Source: UBA7672 sp040398465
Lineage (GTDB): Bacteria; Pseudomonadota; Alphaproteobacteria; Caulobacterales; Hyphomonadaceae
DNA length: 64,000 nucleotides
Direction of reading: 5' to 3'
Assembly: GCA_040398465.1 (NCBI GenBank)
Contig: JBBAUA010000003.1
Coordinates: 81,764-145,763 of the forward strand
Shown here: piece after piece, positions 34,559 through 43,422 of the stretch
Position numbering within the stretch: position 1 is the first letter of the stretch
Layout of the letters: every line of letters starts with the position of its first letter
The notes under the pieces: model-generated
What the model saw: the letters and a program-made list of their open reading frames with translations, nothing else
Told to the model about the DNA's origin: nothing
Database searches by the model: none
Program-made: the position numbers and the translations under genes

Positions 34559-35140
34559 ATGTTCATCCAGACCCAGCCCACGCCCAACCCGGCCACACTG
34601 AAATTCCTGCCAGGACAGGACGTTTCCCCCTCCACGCCGTACGAGTTCGCCTCGCAGGACGAAGCGGCAGCCTCTCCGCTTGCCTTCGCCCTGTTCGGTG
34701 TGAACGGCGTTACGGGCGTCTTTTTCGGTTCTGACTTCGTGTCGATCACCAAGAATCAGGACGCCGACTGGTCGGTCGTGAAGCCGCAGGCGCTGGCCGC
34801 GATCATGGACCATTTCGTCTCCGGCGCGCCGCTGCTGGCGGATGCGGCCCCCGGCGCACACGCGCCCGAAGGCGAGGATGAGACCGTCTACGAGGGCGAG
34901 ACCGCCGAGATCGTGGCCGAGATCAAGGAGCTGATCGCCACGCGCGTGCGCCCCGCTGTCGCCAATGACGGCGGCGACATCATCTTCAAACGCTTCGATA
35001 AAGATACAGGCATCGTCTATCTCGCGATGCGCGGCGCCTGCTCGGGTTGTCCGTCATCCGCGATGACCCTGAAATCGGGCGTCGAGAACCTGCTGCGCCA
35101 CTACGTGCCCGAGGTCACCGCCGTCGAGGCTGCCGCCTGA
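34559..35140 (+). CDS. nfuA: Fe-S cluster scaffold/carrier NfuA-type protein
   Basis: The 193-residue protein starts with the Nfu N-terminal domain (MFIQTQPTPNPATLKFLPGQ, then LFGVNGVTGVFFGSDFVSITK). It ends with the NifU-like domain holding CxxC in RGACSGCPSSAMTLKSGVENLL (Cys near 161 and 164). It carries [4Fe-4S] clusters to apoproteins. One likely client, MiaB, is encoded 2.2 kb downstream. Longer starts in this frame are excluded by conservation of MFIQTQ. The stop overlaps the next start (TGATG). Confidence 0.94.
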   Translation: MFIQTQPTPNPATLKFLPGQDVSPSTPYEFASQDEAAASPLAFALFGVNGVTGVFFGSDFVSITKNQDADWSVVKPQALAAIMDHFVSGAPLLADAAPGAHAPEGEDETVYEGETAEIVAEIKELIATRVRPAVANDGGDIIFKRFDKDTGIVYLAMRGACSGCPSSAMTLKSGVENLLRHYVPEVTAVEAAA

Positions 35141-35742
35141 TGGGCAAGCCGATCGGAGACGCGGACCTCGACCTGATCTTCCGCACCGCCCGCACCCGCC
35201 GCGGCTGGACCCAGGAAGAGACGCCCGAGGTGCTGATCCGCGCCACCTACGACCTTCTCAAGATGGCGCCGACCGCCTCCAACATCTGCCCCGCACGCTT
35301 CATGTTCGTGCGCTCCCCCGAAGCCAAGGCGCGTCTCGCGCCGCATCTGGATGAGGGCAACCGCGCGCAGGCCCGCACCGCGCCATGGACGGCCATCGTG
35401 GCCTACGACGTCGCTTTCGCGGACCACCTCGGCAAGCTGATCCCGCACGCGCCCGATGCGAAGGAATGGTTTGCCGGCGCGGAAAAGACCGAATGGAACG
35501 CCATCCAGTCCGGAACGCTGCAAGGCGCCTATCTCATCATCGCCGCCCGTTCGCTCGGCCTCGACTGCGGCCCGATGGGCGGCTTCAGCCGCGAGGGCGT
35601 CGACAAGGAATTCTTCGCGGACGATCCCGTGATGAAATCCTGGCGCTCGAACTTCCTCGTCAATATCGGCCATGGCGATGACACGCGATTGCGCCCCCGC
35701 TCGCCGCGTCTCGATTTCGACGAAGCCTGCCGGGTCGTCTGA
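35140..35742 (+). CDS. Nitroreductase family / malonic-semialdehyde reductase-like (RutE/HadB type)
   Basis: The 200-residue flavoprotein subunit has the RutE-like opening DLDLIFRTARTRRGW, 'LLKMAPTASNICPARFMFVRSPEAK', a mid-region NAIQSGTLQGAYLIIAARSLGLDCGPMGGF and a late RPRSPRLDFDEACRVV. The family binds FMN as a dimer and reduces nitro groups or 3-oxoacids using NAD(P)H. No rut genes are nearby, so the pyrimidine-degradation role is not supported by context. It overlaps both neighbours by a few bases (nfuA and tsaB) and is likely co-translated. Confidence 0.85.
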   Translation: MGKPIGDADLDLIFRTARTRRGWTQEETPEVLIRATYDLLKMAPTASNICPARFMFVRSPEAKARLAPHLDEGNRAQARTAPWTAIVAYDVAFADHLGKLIPHAPDAKEWFAGAEKTEWNAIQSGTLQGAYLIIAARSLGLDCGPMGGFSREGVDKEFFADDPVMKSWRSNFLVNIGHGDDTRLRPRSPRLDFDEACRVV

Positions 35743-36392
35743 TGCTCATCCTCGGCATCAACACCGTCGCCGACGCCTGCGAGGCGGCGCTGGTGCGCGA
35801 CGGCGCCGTGATCGCCGAGCGCTCCGAGCCAATGAACCAGGGCCATGACGCGCGGCTCGCGCCGGTCGTTGAGCAACTCATGCGCGACGCAGGCATTCCC
35901 TTCGGCGACCTTCACCGCGTCGCCGTGGTGGTCGGCCCCGGCTCCTTTACAGGCGTCCGCGTCGGCGTGGCGTTCGCGCGCGGGCTTTCGCTGGCGCTGG
36001 AAATTCCCGCCGTCGGCGTCTCAAGCCTTGAGGCGATCGATGGCCTGCCGGGCCAAGGCTATGTGCTTGGCCTGCTGCCGGCAAAGCGCCGCCCGCCGCA
36101 TCGCACATGGTGGGGACAGCTGATCGATGCGGGCAGGGGCGGCGCAGAACCCTTCGAGGCGGTCGAAGACGAACTCACCTCACTCGCCGCTGGAACCGAT
36201 GCCGTCTGCGGCGGGCTCGACGACTTGCCCCGCCTCGGGAAGCGCCAGATCCCGGGCGCGCCCTCCGCGCGCGCCGCCGCCCTGTTCGCCGCGCGCATGG
36301 CGCGGCACGACCTGCCTCCGCCGCGGCCGATCTATGTCCGCGAGCCGGACGCGACGCCGATGCAGCGGCCCGTCACCCCGGCCGGGCAATGA
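35742..36392 (+). CDS. tsaB: tRNA threonylcarbamoyladenosine biosynthesis protein TsaB
   Basis: The 216-residue ASKHA-fold protein begins MLILGINTVADACEAALVRDG, has HDARLAPVVEQLMRDAG and the signature VVVGPGSFTGVRVGVAFARGLSLAL. TsaB partners TsaD and TsaE to make t6A37 on ANN-reading tRNAs; it lacks catalytic residues itself. rimI overlaps its end by four bases (ATGA), the classic tsaB-rimI pairing. Confidence 0.94.
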   Translation: MLILGINTVADACEAALVRDGAVIAERSEPMNQGHDARLAPVVEQLMRDAGIPFGDLHRVAVVVGPGSFTGVRVGVAFARGLSLALEIPAVGVSSLEAIDGLPGQGYVLGLLPAKRRPPHRTWWGQLIDAGRGGAEPFEAVEDELTSLAAGTDAVCGGLDDLPRLGKRQIPGAPSARAAALFAARMARHDLPPPRPIYVREPDATPMQRPVTPAGQ

Positions 36393-36856
36393 CGATCCGC
36401 GCGGCAACGCCCGGCGACGCCGCCGACCTCTCGCACATCCATGCCGCGTCCTTCGACGACGGCTGGACGACGCAGGATTTCGCGACATGGCTCGCGCGCA
36501 CGGAAGGCATTGCCGTGCTTGCCCTCCGCGAACGCGAACCAGTCGCATTCGGCCTCGCGCTCGCAGCGGGGTCCGACGCCGAACTGCTGACCATCGCGAC
36601 TGACCCAGCCCAGCGACGCAGCGGTTGGGGCAGGCAAATCTTTCGCGCACTCGATTCCAAGGCGCAGGCCCGTGGCCTCGAACGCTGGATTCTTGAAGTG
36701 GCGCGCAACAACGTTGCGGCGCAGGGGCTCTACAAGTCTCACGGATTCGTGGAAATCGGCGTCCGGAAAGCCTATTATAAGTCAGGTGACGGCCGTGCGG
36801 ATGCGCTCGTCATGTCCCGCCGGGTTGGCCCGACAGGTGGACAGGACGGCGCCTGA
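36389..36856 (+). CDS. rimI: Ribosomal protein S18-alanine N-acetyltransferase-like GNAT
   Basis: The 155-residue GNAT protein starts MTIRAATPGDAADLSHIHAASF. The acetyl-CoA site is LTIATDPAQRRSGWGRQIFRALDSKAQ, where R-R-S-G-W-G replaces the usual Q/R-x-x-G-x-G/A. WILEVARNNVAAQGLYKSHGFVEIGVRKAYY follows. RimI-type enzymes acetylate N termini such as that of S18. The symbol rests on its position after tsaB and on the family pattern. Confidence 0.88.
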   Translation: MTIRAATPGDAADLSHIHAASFDDGWTTQDFATWLARTEGIAVLALREREPVAFGLALAAGSDAELLTIATDPAQRRSGWGRQIFRALDSKAQARGLERWILEVARNNVAAQGLYKSHGFVEIGVRKAYYKSGDGRADALVMSRRVGPTGGQDGA

Positions 36857-36938
36857 GACGCATATGTGCCCGCGGTCCGGTCGAGGCTGGCGTTCTGGGC
36901 GGGGCGTTCTGGCCGGGCATTCTGGAAGGAGGTCGCGC

Positions 36939-37370
36939 GTGATCGAGCACAAGAGCGAAGTCGAAAAGAAGTGCGAAGAAAAAAACCTGCGGATGACGGA
37001 CCAGCGCCGCGTGATCGCAAAAGTTCTGTCGGAAGCAATTGACCATCCAGACGCCGAGGAGTTGCACCGCCGCGCCGCCGCGGTCGACCCCAATATTTCC
37101 CTGGCTACCGTGTACCGCACCGTGAAGCTGTTCGAGGATGAAGGTATCATTGCGCGTCACGACTTCCGTGACGGTCGCTCCCGCTATGAAGATGCGCACC
37201 AGGAGCACCACGATCACCTGATCAATATCAAGAGCCGCGAAGTGATCGAATTCAAGTCGGAGGAGATCGAGAAGCTGCAGATCGAGATCGCGCGCAAGCT
37301 CGGCTACCGCCTGATCGATCACCGCCTCGAACTCTATGGCGTCCCGCTCACCGAGGACGAGAAGAAGTAA
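36939..37370 (+). CDS. fur: Fur-family metalloregulator (Fur/Mur)
   Basis: A GTG start at 36939 with AAGGAGG six bases before gives 143 residues. Winged helix: NLRMTDQRRVIAKVLSEAIDHPDAEELHRRAAAVDPNISLATVYRTVKLFEDEG spans about 17-70. Metal-binding and dimer region: RYEDAHQEHHDHLI and REVIEFKSEEIEKLQIEIA. The CxxC motifs of zinc-structured Fur are absent, as in many alphaproteobacterial Fur/Mur proteins, which may sense manganese or iron. It leads a co-directional chain (miaB, phoH, ybeY, corC, lnt); its stop codon is followed at once by miaB's GTG. Confidence 0.93.
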   Translation: MIEHKSEVEKKCEEKNLRMTDQRRVIAKVLSEAIDHPDAEELHRRAAAVDPNISLATVYRTVKLFEDEGIIARHDFRDGRSRYEDAHQEHHDHLINIKSREVIEFKSEEIEKLQIEIARKLGYRLIDHRLELYGVPLTEDEKK

Positions 37371-38750
37371 GTGTCCGAGCCAAAGTCCCCCAAGGGGCTC
37401 TTCATCAAGACCTATGGCTGTCAGGCGAACGTCTATGACAGCGAGCGCATGCGTGACGTGCTGGCCCCGCTCGGCTATGCGCCCGTGGATTCGGCGGAGG
37501 CGGCTGACCTCGTCGTGCTCAACACCTGCCACATCCGCGAGAAGGCGACGGAGAAAGTCTTCTCGGAACTCGGCCGCCTGAAGGACCTGAAACAGCTCAG
37601 CGGCGGCGCCATGCGCATCGCCGTGGCCGGTTGCGTCGCGCAGGCCGAGGGCGAGGAGATCATGCGCCGCCAGCCGGCAGTCGACATGGTGGTCGGCCCG
37701 CAATCCTACCATCGCCTGCCGGAAATGATCGCGCGTCTGTCGCGTCAGACCGGCGACATTCTCGAGGTGGATTTCGCCGCCGAGGAAAAATTCGACGCGC
37801 TGCCGAAGTCGCGCCAGGTCAGCGGCCCCTCCGCCTTCCTCGCCGTGCAGGAAGGTTGCGACAAGTTCTGTACCTTCTGCGTCGTGCCTTACACGCGCGG
37901 CGCGGAATTCTCGCGAAGCGCAGACGCCATCACGGCAGAGGCGCGCGAACTGGCTAGCAAGGGTGTCCGGGAGATCGTCCTCGTTGGCCAGAATGTGAAT
38001 GCCTGGCACGGCGCAGCGCCCGCGCTTGAGGGCAAGGGCGGCGACTGGCGCCTTGGCAATCTGATTCGCCACATCGCGCGGATCGGGTTCGAGCGCATCC
38101 GCTACATGACATCCCATCCGCGCGACATGAGCGACGATCTTATCGACGCCCACCGCGACGTCGAAACCCTGTCGCCCTTCCTCCACCTGCCGGTGCAGGC
38201 CGGATCCGACCGGATCCTTAAAGCGATGAATCGCCAGCATACGGCGGCCGACTATCTTCGCATCGTCGATCGCGTGCGCGAGGCGCGTCCCGACATCGCC
38301 TTCGCCTCCGATTTCATCGTCGGCTTCCCGGGCGAGAGCGAGAAGGATTTCGAGGACACGCTGTCGCTGGTGAAAGCCGTCGGCTTCGCACAGGCCTATT
38401 CGTTCAAATACTCGCCGCGTCCCGGCACGCCGGCCGCAGGCATGCAGCTGCAGGTCGCCGAAGAGGTCAAGGACGAACGCCTCGCGCGTCTCCAGGCGCT
38501 GATCAACCAGGAGGCCCAGGCCTTCAACAGCGCCACGGTCGGCCGCACGCTGCCCGTGCTCTTCACGCGCACCGGCAAGCATGAGGGTCAGGTTCTCGGC
38601 TATTCGCCCTACATGCAGTCGGTGCACGTCGCGAACGGCGCGCACCTGTCCGGCAGGATCGCCGATATCGAGATCGTGGGCGCCAGCATGACCAGCCTCA
38701 CCGGTCGCCTGGCGACTGCGGCAATGGTGACCGAAGAGGCATCCGTTTGA
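37371..38750 (+). CDS. miaB: tRNA-2-methylthio-N6-dimethylallyladenosine synthase MiaB
   Basis: The 459-residue radical SAM methylthiotransferase has an N-terminal UPF0004 domain with cysteines in TYGCQANVYDSERM, NTCHIREKA and AVAGCVAQ. It has the radical-SAM motif CDKFCTFCVVPYTRG near residues 160-175 and a C-terminal TRAM domain (ending SLTGRLATAAM). It binds two [4Fe-4S] clusters and thiomethylates A37 of tRNAs reading UNN. It starts with GTG directly after fur's TAA. The gene end overlaps phoH as TTGA. Confidence 0.97.
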   Translation: MSEPKSPKGLFIKTYGCQANVYDSERMRDVLAPLGYAPVDSAEAADLVVLNTCHIREKATEKVFSELGRLKDLKQLSGGAMRIAVAGCVAQAEGEEIMRRQPAVDMVVGPQSYHRLPEMIARLSRQTGDILEVDFAAEEKFDALPKSRQVSGPSAFLAVQEGCDKFCTFCVVPYTRGAEFSRSADAITAEARELASKGVREIVLVGQNVNAWHGAAPALEGKGGDWRLGNLIRHIARIGFERIRYMTSHPRDMSDDLIDAHRDVETLSPFLHLPVQAGSDRILKAMNRQHTAADYLRIVDRVREARPDIAFASDFIVGFPGESEKDFEDTLSLVKAVGFAQAYSFKYSPRPGTPAAGMQLQVAEEVKDERLARLQALINQEAQAFNSATVGRTLPVLFTRTGKHEGQVLGYSPYMQSVHVANGAHLSGRIADIEIVGASMTSLTGRLATAAMVTEEASV

Positions 38751-39745
38751 GCCGCAAGCCAACCCCTACACGCGGCCAGCGCTACACCGTACCTGTCGCT
38801 AGCCAGAAGATGCTGCGCGACATCTGCGGCCCCGCGCACGCAAACCTTCAACTGCTCGAACAGGCCTTCGCCGACGATGGCGTACGCGTCGACAGCCAGG
38901 CCCAGAGCGGCGAGATCATCGTCACGGGCGAGGGCGACGGCGCGCGCCTCGCCGCCGATTCGCTGCAGGCCTTCGCCCGCCGCATCGCCAATGGCGCAGA
39001 CCCGACCGCCTCCGAACTCGAAGCCGCCATCCGCCTGACCGCGAGCCCATCCGCAACCACTGGAACGGGCGAAGTCATCCAGGGCCTGCGCAAACCCGTC
39101 ATGGCGCAGACGCCCGGCCAGCGCGCCTATCTCGACAAGCTGCGTCAGGACGATCTCGGCCTCGTCTTCGGCGTCGGTCCCGCCGGCACGGGCAAGACCT
39201 ATCTCGCCGTCGCCATCGGCGCCGCCGAGCTCAAGGCCGGCAAGCGCGACCGCCTCGTCGTTGCGCGTCCCGCAGTCGAAGCCGGCGAGAAGCTCGGCTT
39301 CCTTCCCGGCGCGCTGGAAGAAAAAGTCGATCCCTACATGCTGCCGATCTGGGATGCGCTCAACGAATGCCTCGGCGCGCAGGAAGTCGACCGCCGCAAG
39401 GAGCGCCGCGAGATCGAGGTCGCCCCGCTCGCCTTCATGCGCGGCCGCACGCTGAAGAACGCCTTCGTCATCATCGACGAGGCGCAGAACGCCACCGTGC
39501 CGCAGATGAAGATGGTGCTCACCCGTCTCGGCCGCGGCTCGCGCATGGTCGTCACCGGCGATCCCTCGCAGACCGACCTGCCGCCCAACACCAAGTCCGG
39601 CCTCGGTCACGCCATGTCGATCCTGAAGGGCGTCGAAGGCGTCGCCATCGAACAGCTGACGCGCGCAGACGTCGTCCGCCACGAACTCGTCGGCCGCATA
39701 ATCGACGCTTACGACAAGGACGCCAAAGGGGCGTCGCGCAAGTGA
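38747..39745 (+). CDS. phoH: PhoH-family ATPase
   Basis: A TTG start at 38747 overlaps miaB's stop (TTGA). The 332-residue protein has an N-terminal KH-like part and a PhoH P-loop domain: Walker A GVGPAGTGKTYLAVAIG near 143-160, 'VVARPAVEAGEKLGFLPG', Walker B AFVIIDEAQNATVPQMKMVLTRLG, and VTGDPSQTDLP. PhoH-type ATPases travel with ybeY and are thought to act in RNA metabolism. The order miaB-phoH-ybeY-corC-lnt is strongly conserved in proteobacteria and supports the call. Confidence 0.96.
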   Translation: MSRKPTPTRGQRYTVPVASQKMLRDICGPAHANLQLLEQAFADDGVRVDSQAQSGEIIVTGEGDGARLAADSLQAFARRIANGADPTASELEAAIRLTASPSATTGTGEVIQGLRKPVMAQTPGQRAYLDKLRQDDLGLVFGVGPAGTGKTYLAVAIGAAELKAGKRDRLVVARPAVEAGEKLGFLPGALEEKVDPYMLPIWDALNECLGAQEVDRRKERREIEVAPLAFMRGRTLKNAFVIIDEAQNATVPQMKMVLTRLGRGSRMVVTGDPSQTDLPPNTKSGLGHAMSILKGVEGVAIEQLTRADVVRHELVGRIIDAYDKDAKGASRK

Positions 39746-40269
39746 GCGATGCACGCGCCAACGCCGCCCTGTCCCTCGATCTCAGGGTTGCCGATCCGCG
39801 CTGGGAGGCGCTCGGCGATGTTGATGCGCTGGCCGCCCACGTGCTGGGCCGCGCCGCGGTCCGCATGAAATCCAGCGGCGAACTCGCAATCCTGTTCACG
39901 AACGACGCCGAAATGCGCGTCCTCAACAGCCAGTGGCGAGGCCTCGACAAGCCGACCGACGTCCTGTCATTTCCCTCCGACCAGCCCGAAATTCCGGGCC
40001 AACCTCAATACCTTGGCGACGTTGCGCTCGGCTATGAAACCGCACTGCGGGACGCCGAGACGATGCAAAGGCCGTTTCCCGGCCATGTCAGCCACCTTTT
40101 GATTCATGGCTTCCTGCATTTGCTTGGCTATGATCACATCGAAACGAAAGATGCGCAGGTGATGGAACCTCTCGAAACCGAAATTCTCGCCGGCCTGGGC
40201 TGGCCCGATCCCTATGCCTCCGGCCCCTATGCCGGCGATCCCAACGTTGAAGACGGGCCCGGGAGCTGA
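39742..40269 (+). CDS. ybeY: Endoribonuclease YbeY
   Basis: A GTG start at 39742 overlaps phoH's stop (GTGA). The 175-residue protein has the zinc-binding motif HLLIHGFLHLLGYDH and the family segment LNSQWRGLDKPTDVLSFP with GDVALGYETA. YbeY acts in 16S rRNA 3' maturation and ribosome quality control. A short Pro/Gly-rich tail follows the core. corC starts three bases after its stop. Confidence 0.96.
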   Translation: MSDARANAALSLDLRVADPRWEALGDVDALAAHVLGRAAVRMKSSGELAILFTNDAEMRVLNSQWRGLDKPTDVLSFPSDQPEIPGQPQYLGDVALGYETALRDAETMQRPFPGHVSHLLIHGFLHLLGYDHIETKDAQVMEPLETEILAGLGWPDPYASGPYAGDPNVEDGPGS

Positions 40270-40272
40270 TCC

Positions 40273-41163
40273 ATGCCGAACGATGGAGAGCCTCCGCAAC
40301 GCGAATCCTTTCGCCAGCGCCTCGCGCGCCTGATCGCAGGGCAGGCCGACAGCGTCCTGGTCCCGCCAACCGCCAGCACGGCCGTCACCGCGCCGACCGC
40401 CATCCGCCTGCGCCTCAAGGAATTCGAGACCGCGACCGTGCGTGACGTGATGACGTCGCGCATCGAGATCGCCGCCGTCGAGATCGACGCCACGCTTGGC
40501 GACCTGATGAATCTCTTCGTCACCGAGGCTCATTCCCGCATGCCGGTCTATCGCGACTCGCTGGATGAGCCGCTCGGCTTCGTCCACATCAAGGATGTCG
40601 TCGCCGAAGGCGTAAAGCGCGGCTGGACGGCCGAGACGCTGGCCTCCAAACCGCTCGACCGGCTCGTACGCGAGATCATGTTCGTGCCCGAATCAACCCC
40701 GCTGCCCGACCTGCTGGTCCGCATGCAGGCTAGCCGGATCCACATCGCTCTGGTGATCGACGAGTATGGCGGCACGGGCGGCATGGTCTGCCTCGAAGAC
40801 CTGGTCGAACAGATCGTCGGCGACATCGAGGACGAGCATGACGAGGCGCCGCCGCTGATTGCGCGACGCGGCAAGTCCAGCTGGGAAGTCGCCGGACTCG
40901 CTACAATCGACGATGTGGTGCGCCAGACCGGCCTGCCGGTTCTGGTCGCCGATTTCGAAACCGAGGTCGATACGTTCGGCGGTCTCATCTCCGCCATCGC
41001 CGGGCGCGTGCCTGCGGTTGGCGAGACGATCGAGCACCCGCGCGGCCTCACCATCGAGATCATCGAGGCCGATCCGCGCCGCGTTATCCGTGCAAAACTA
41101 CGGGGCCCCCGTGCGGCGCCATCCGTCCTTGCCGAAGGCAAGACCGAAACGGTAGACCGTTGA
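40273..41163 (+). CDS. corC: HlyC/CorC-family CBS-domain protein
   Basis: The 296-residue soluble protein has a CBS pair (VRDVMTSRIEIAAVEIDATLGDLMNLFVTEAHSRMPVYRDSLDEPLGFVHIKDV, then MFVPESTPLPDLLVRMQASRIHIALVIDEYGGTGGMVCLEDLVEQIVGDI). A C-terminal CorC/HlyC FAD-like domain ends in IEIIEADPRRVIRAKL. There is no transmembrane DUF21 domain, as in E. coli CorC/YbeX. Suggested roles are magnesium/cobalt handling and ribosome metabolism. Position between ybeY and lnt is typical. Confidence 0.93.
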   Translation: MPNDGEPPQRESFRQRLARLIAGQADSVLVPPTASTAVTAPTAIRLRLKEFETATVRDVMTSRIEIAAVEIDATLGDLMNLFVTEAHSRMPVYRDSLDEPLGFVHIKDVVAEGVKRGWTAETLASKPLDRLVREIMFVPESTPLPDLLVRMQASRIHIALVIDEYGGTGGMVCLEDLVEQIVGDIEDEHDEAPPLIARRGKSSWEVAGLATIDDVVRQTGLPVLVADFETEVDTFGGLISAIAGRVPAVGETIEHPRGLTIEIIEADPRRVIRAKLRGPRAAPSVLAEGKTETVDR

Positions 41164-41209
41164 CCAGCCGCCGCCTGAGGTCGATCGCCGGGCGAGTCGG
41201 GGAGGGGCG

Positions 41210-42874
41210 ATGAAGGAACCACGCACAGGCGCACCGCCACAGCCGCACGGCCGTGGCCACATTCTCGCGCCAGCCTATCTGTGGGTGGCCGGCCTTCAGG
41301 GCTGGCGCGCGCTGACGTTCTGCGCCGCGCTGGGCGCGATCTCGAACCTTGCCTTTCCGCCTTTCCACATCTGGCCAGCGCTGGCGCTTGGCCTGTCGGG
41401 CCTCATCTGGATGCTGGATTCGGCGCGCCTGATGGAACGGCCGCGCCGCGCCGCCTTCTGGCGCGTCGCCGCCTTCGGCTTCGCCTACTATCTCGTCGGC
41501 CTCCACTGGATCGCGTGGGCCTTCCTCGTGAACCCGGGCTCGCATCTCATCTTCATCTGGATGCCGCTCATCGCACTTCCCGGCATCCTTACCGCCATCC
41601 TGGCGGGCTGCCTGTGGGCGATCTATCCTTACTGGTGCGCGGGGCCTGCGCGGCTGATCCTGTTCTCCGTCGCCTTCATGTTCGCCGAATGGTTCCGCGC
41701 CTCGCTCTTCGGCATTGGCGGTTTGCCGTGGAACCTTCCCGGCATGATCTGGGCCCCGGGCGAGGCGATCTCGCAGTCGGCGTCGATCTGGGGAATCTAC
41801 GGCCTGTCAGCGCTCACCGTCATCGCGATGTCCTCGCCCGCCGTGCTAGCCGATTCCCGGCCGCGCGGATCGGCCGCTTCGCGCGCAGCTCCCCTCATCG
41901 TGGCCGCCATCGTCTTCGGCGCCATCTGGGGCTGGGGGGCGCGCCGGCTTGGCGAGGCGCCCATGACGGAACCAACCGGCGCGATGGTGCGCCTCATTGA
42001 CGCCGGCATTCCGCAAGCGGCCAAGCACGATCCCGACAATGCCGAAGCGGTCGTCGAGCGCTTCCTGCAACTCACCGGACCCGACACGGCGAGCGCGCCG
42101 CGAATCCTCATCTGGCCTGAGGGCGCGCTGCCTTACGATCTCTTCCGGTGGGATCCTGCGCTCCGCGCCGTCACCGACACCGTGCGCACGCGCAAGCTGA
42201 TCATCGGCTCGGCCCGTGTCGAGAACGCCGGCGGGCCCGATCAGAAATGGTACAACTCGCTCACCGTGCTCGATGGCGACAGCGCCGTGCGGATGCCGGG
42301 CTGGTACGACAAGCACATGCTGGTGCCGTTCGGCGAGTTCGTGCCGTTCGCGTGGGTGCTGAAGACGATCGGCCTTCAGACGCTGCAGGACCTTGCGCCC
42401 GGCGGTTTCGAGGCTGGCCCGCGTCCCTCGACCTTCGCCGCGGAAGGCGTGCCGCCCTTCGGCCCGCTGATCTGCTACGAGGCGATCTTCCCTGGCCTTT
42501 CGCCCAATGGCGAAGACCGTCCGCAATGGCTGGTCAACATCTCGATCGATGCATGGTTCGGCGAACTGTTCGGCCCGGGACAGCACGCAGCCCAGGCCCG
42601 CTATCGCGCCATCGAGGAAGGCCTGCCCATGGCCCGCGTCGCCAGCCGCGGCGAGACCGGCATGATCGACGCCTTTGGCCGCTGGACAGCAAGAGCGACA
42701 ACCGCCGATCCCGCCGTCTATGGCGCCGACCCCGAAGGCTGGCGCTCGGCTGTGGTCGACGCGCGTATACCCGCAGCGCTGCCGGCGACGCCCTACAGCA
42801 ACTGGCGCGACGGACTGTTCTGGATAATCCTGCTTTCACTCAACCTCGGGTTGTTCGTTCTGCCGCGCCGCTAG
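41210..42874 (+). CDS. lnt: Apolipoprotein N-acyltransferase
   Basis: The 554-residue protein has an N-terminal membrane domain of about six helices (residues 30-230) and a periplasmic nitrilase-like domain. The catalytic triad sits in IWPEGALPYD (Glu), WYDKHMLVPFGEFVPF (Lys) and ICYEAIFPG (Cys). A last helix is LFWIILLSLNLGLFVLP. It adds the third acyl chain to lipoproteins, which are then sorted by Lol proteins; lolA is at 3917. It follows corC by 46 bases. Confidence 0.96.
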   Translation: MKEPRTGAPPQPHGRGHILAPAYLWVAGLQGWRALTFCAALGAISNLAFPPFHIWPALALGLSGLIWMLDSARLMERPRRAAFWRVAAFGFAYYLVGLHWIAWAFLVNPGSHLIFIWMPLIALPGILTAILAGCLWAIYPYWCAGPARLILFSVAFMFAEWFRASLFGIGGLPWNLPGMIWAPGEAISQSASIWGIYGLSALTVIAMSSPAVLADSRPRGSAASRAAPLIVAAIVFGAIWGWGARRLGEAPMTEPTGAMVRLIDAGIPQAAKHDPDNAEAVVERFLQLTGPDTASAPRILIWPEGALPYDLFRWDPALRAVTDTVRTRKLIIGSARVENAGGPDQKWYNSLTVLDGDSAVRMPGWYDKHMLVPFGEFVPFAWVLKTIGLQTLQDLAPGGFEAGPRPSTFAAEGVPPFGPLICYEAIFPGLSPNGEDRPQWLVNISIDAWFGELFGPGQHAAQARYRAIEEGLPMARVASRGETGMIDAFGRWTARATTADPAVYGADPEGWRSAVVDARIPAALPATPYSNWRDGLFWIILLSLNLGLFVLPRR

Positions 42875-42943
42875 GCTAGGTGCTACGCAACTTCTGGCTG
42901 TGGCGATACCTGCTGCGGCTGCCAGGGGCAGGACAGGGCAGGC

Positions 42944-43372
42944 ATGGAAACGCGGGATCCATCCGATATCGATCGCATCGTCAGCGAACGCATTTATGCG
43001 CGCCGCAACCAGCTCGAGATGTCCCAGCCCGAACTGGCCGAGCGCGTCGGCGTCACCTTCCAGCAGGTCCAGAAATACGAGAACGGCAAGAACCGCGTCT
43101 CCGCCGGCCGGCTCTACGAGATTGCCAAGGCCCTGGGCGTCACCATCCAGTACTTCTACGAAAGCGCCCCCCGCCTCGCCCTTGCACGCCGGGGCGTCGC
43201 CGAGGAACGGTCCGAATTCACCGGTCCGGACACCGGCGAAGAGCTCGAATTGCTGGGGGCGTTTCGCCGCATCCAGCAGGCCGGCGCCCGCAAGGCCGTG
43301 ATCGATCTTGCAAAAAAACAGGCCCGTCCCCAGCCGAAACCCGTCGCCAAGGCCCCCCCGCGCAAGCGTTAG
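42944..43372 (+). CDS. XRE-family helix-turn-helix regulator
   Basis: The 142-residue protein has a Cro/C1-type HTH: RIYARRNQLEMSQPELAERVGVTFQQVQKYENGKNRVSAGRLYEIAKALGVTIQYFYE (about 17-73). A short helical segment (GEELELLGAFRRIQQAGARKAVIDLAKK) and a basic Pro/Lys tail follow. Such a regulator between lnt and metK is common in alphaproteobacteria. It may act on the metK promoter region directly downstream, although no evidence beyond position is available. Confidence 0.92.
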   Translation: METRDPSDIDRIVSERIYARRNQLEMSQPELAERVGVTFQQVQKYENGKNRVSAGRLYEIAKALGVTIQYFYESAPRLALARRGVAEERSEFTGPDTGEELELLGAFRRIQQAGARKAVIDLAKKQARPQPKPVAKAPPRKR

Positions 43373-43402
43373 GCTCAAGCCTCGGTTGGGCAGCGCTAAA
43401 TC

Positions 43403-43422
43403 ATATAAAGCTTTCCTTATAT
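43403..43422 (+). promoter_or_regulatory. Imperfect A/T palindrome upstream of metK
   Basis: ATATAAAGCTTTCCTTATAT lies 47 bases before the metK start, with seven of ten positions symmetric. A/T palindromes of the ATATAAAG...CTTTATAT kind have been described for ArsR-type regulators of methionine/SAM genes (SahR/SamR). The site could be such an operator or that of the XRE protein. I looked for a SAM-II riboswitch and could not fit one. Confidence 0.4.
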
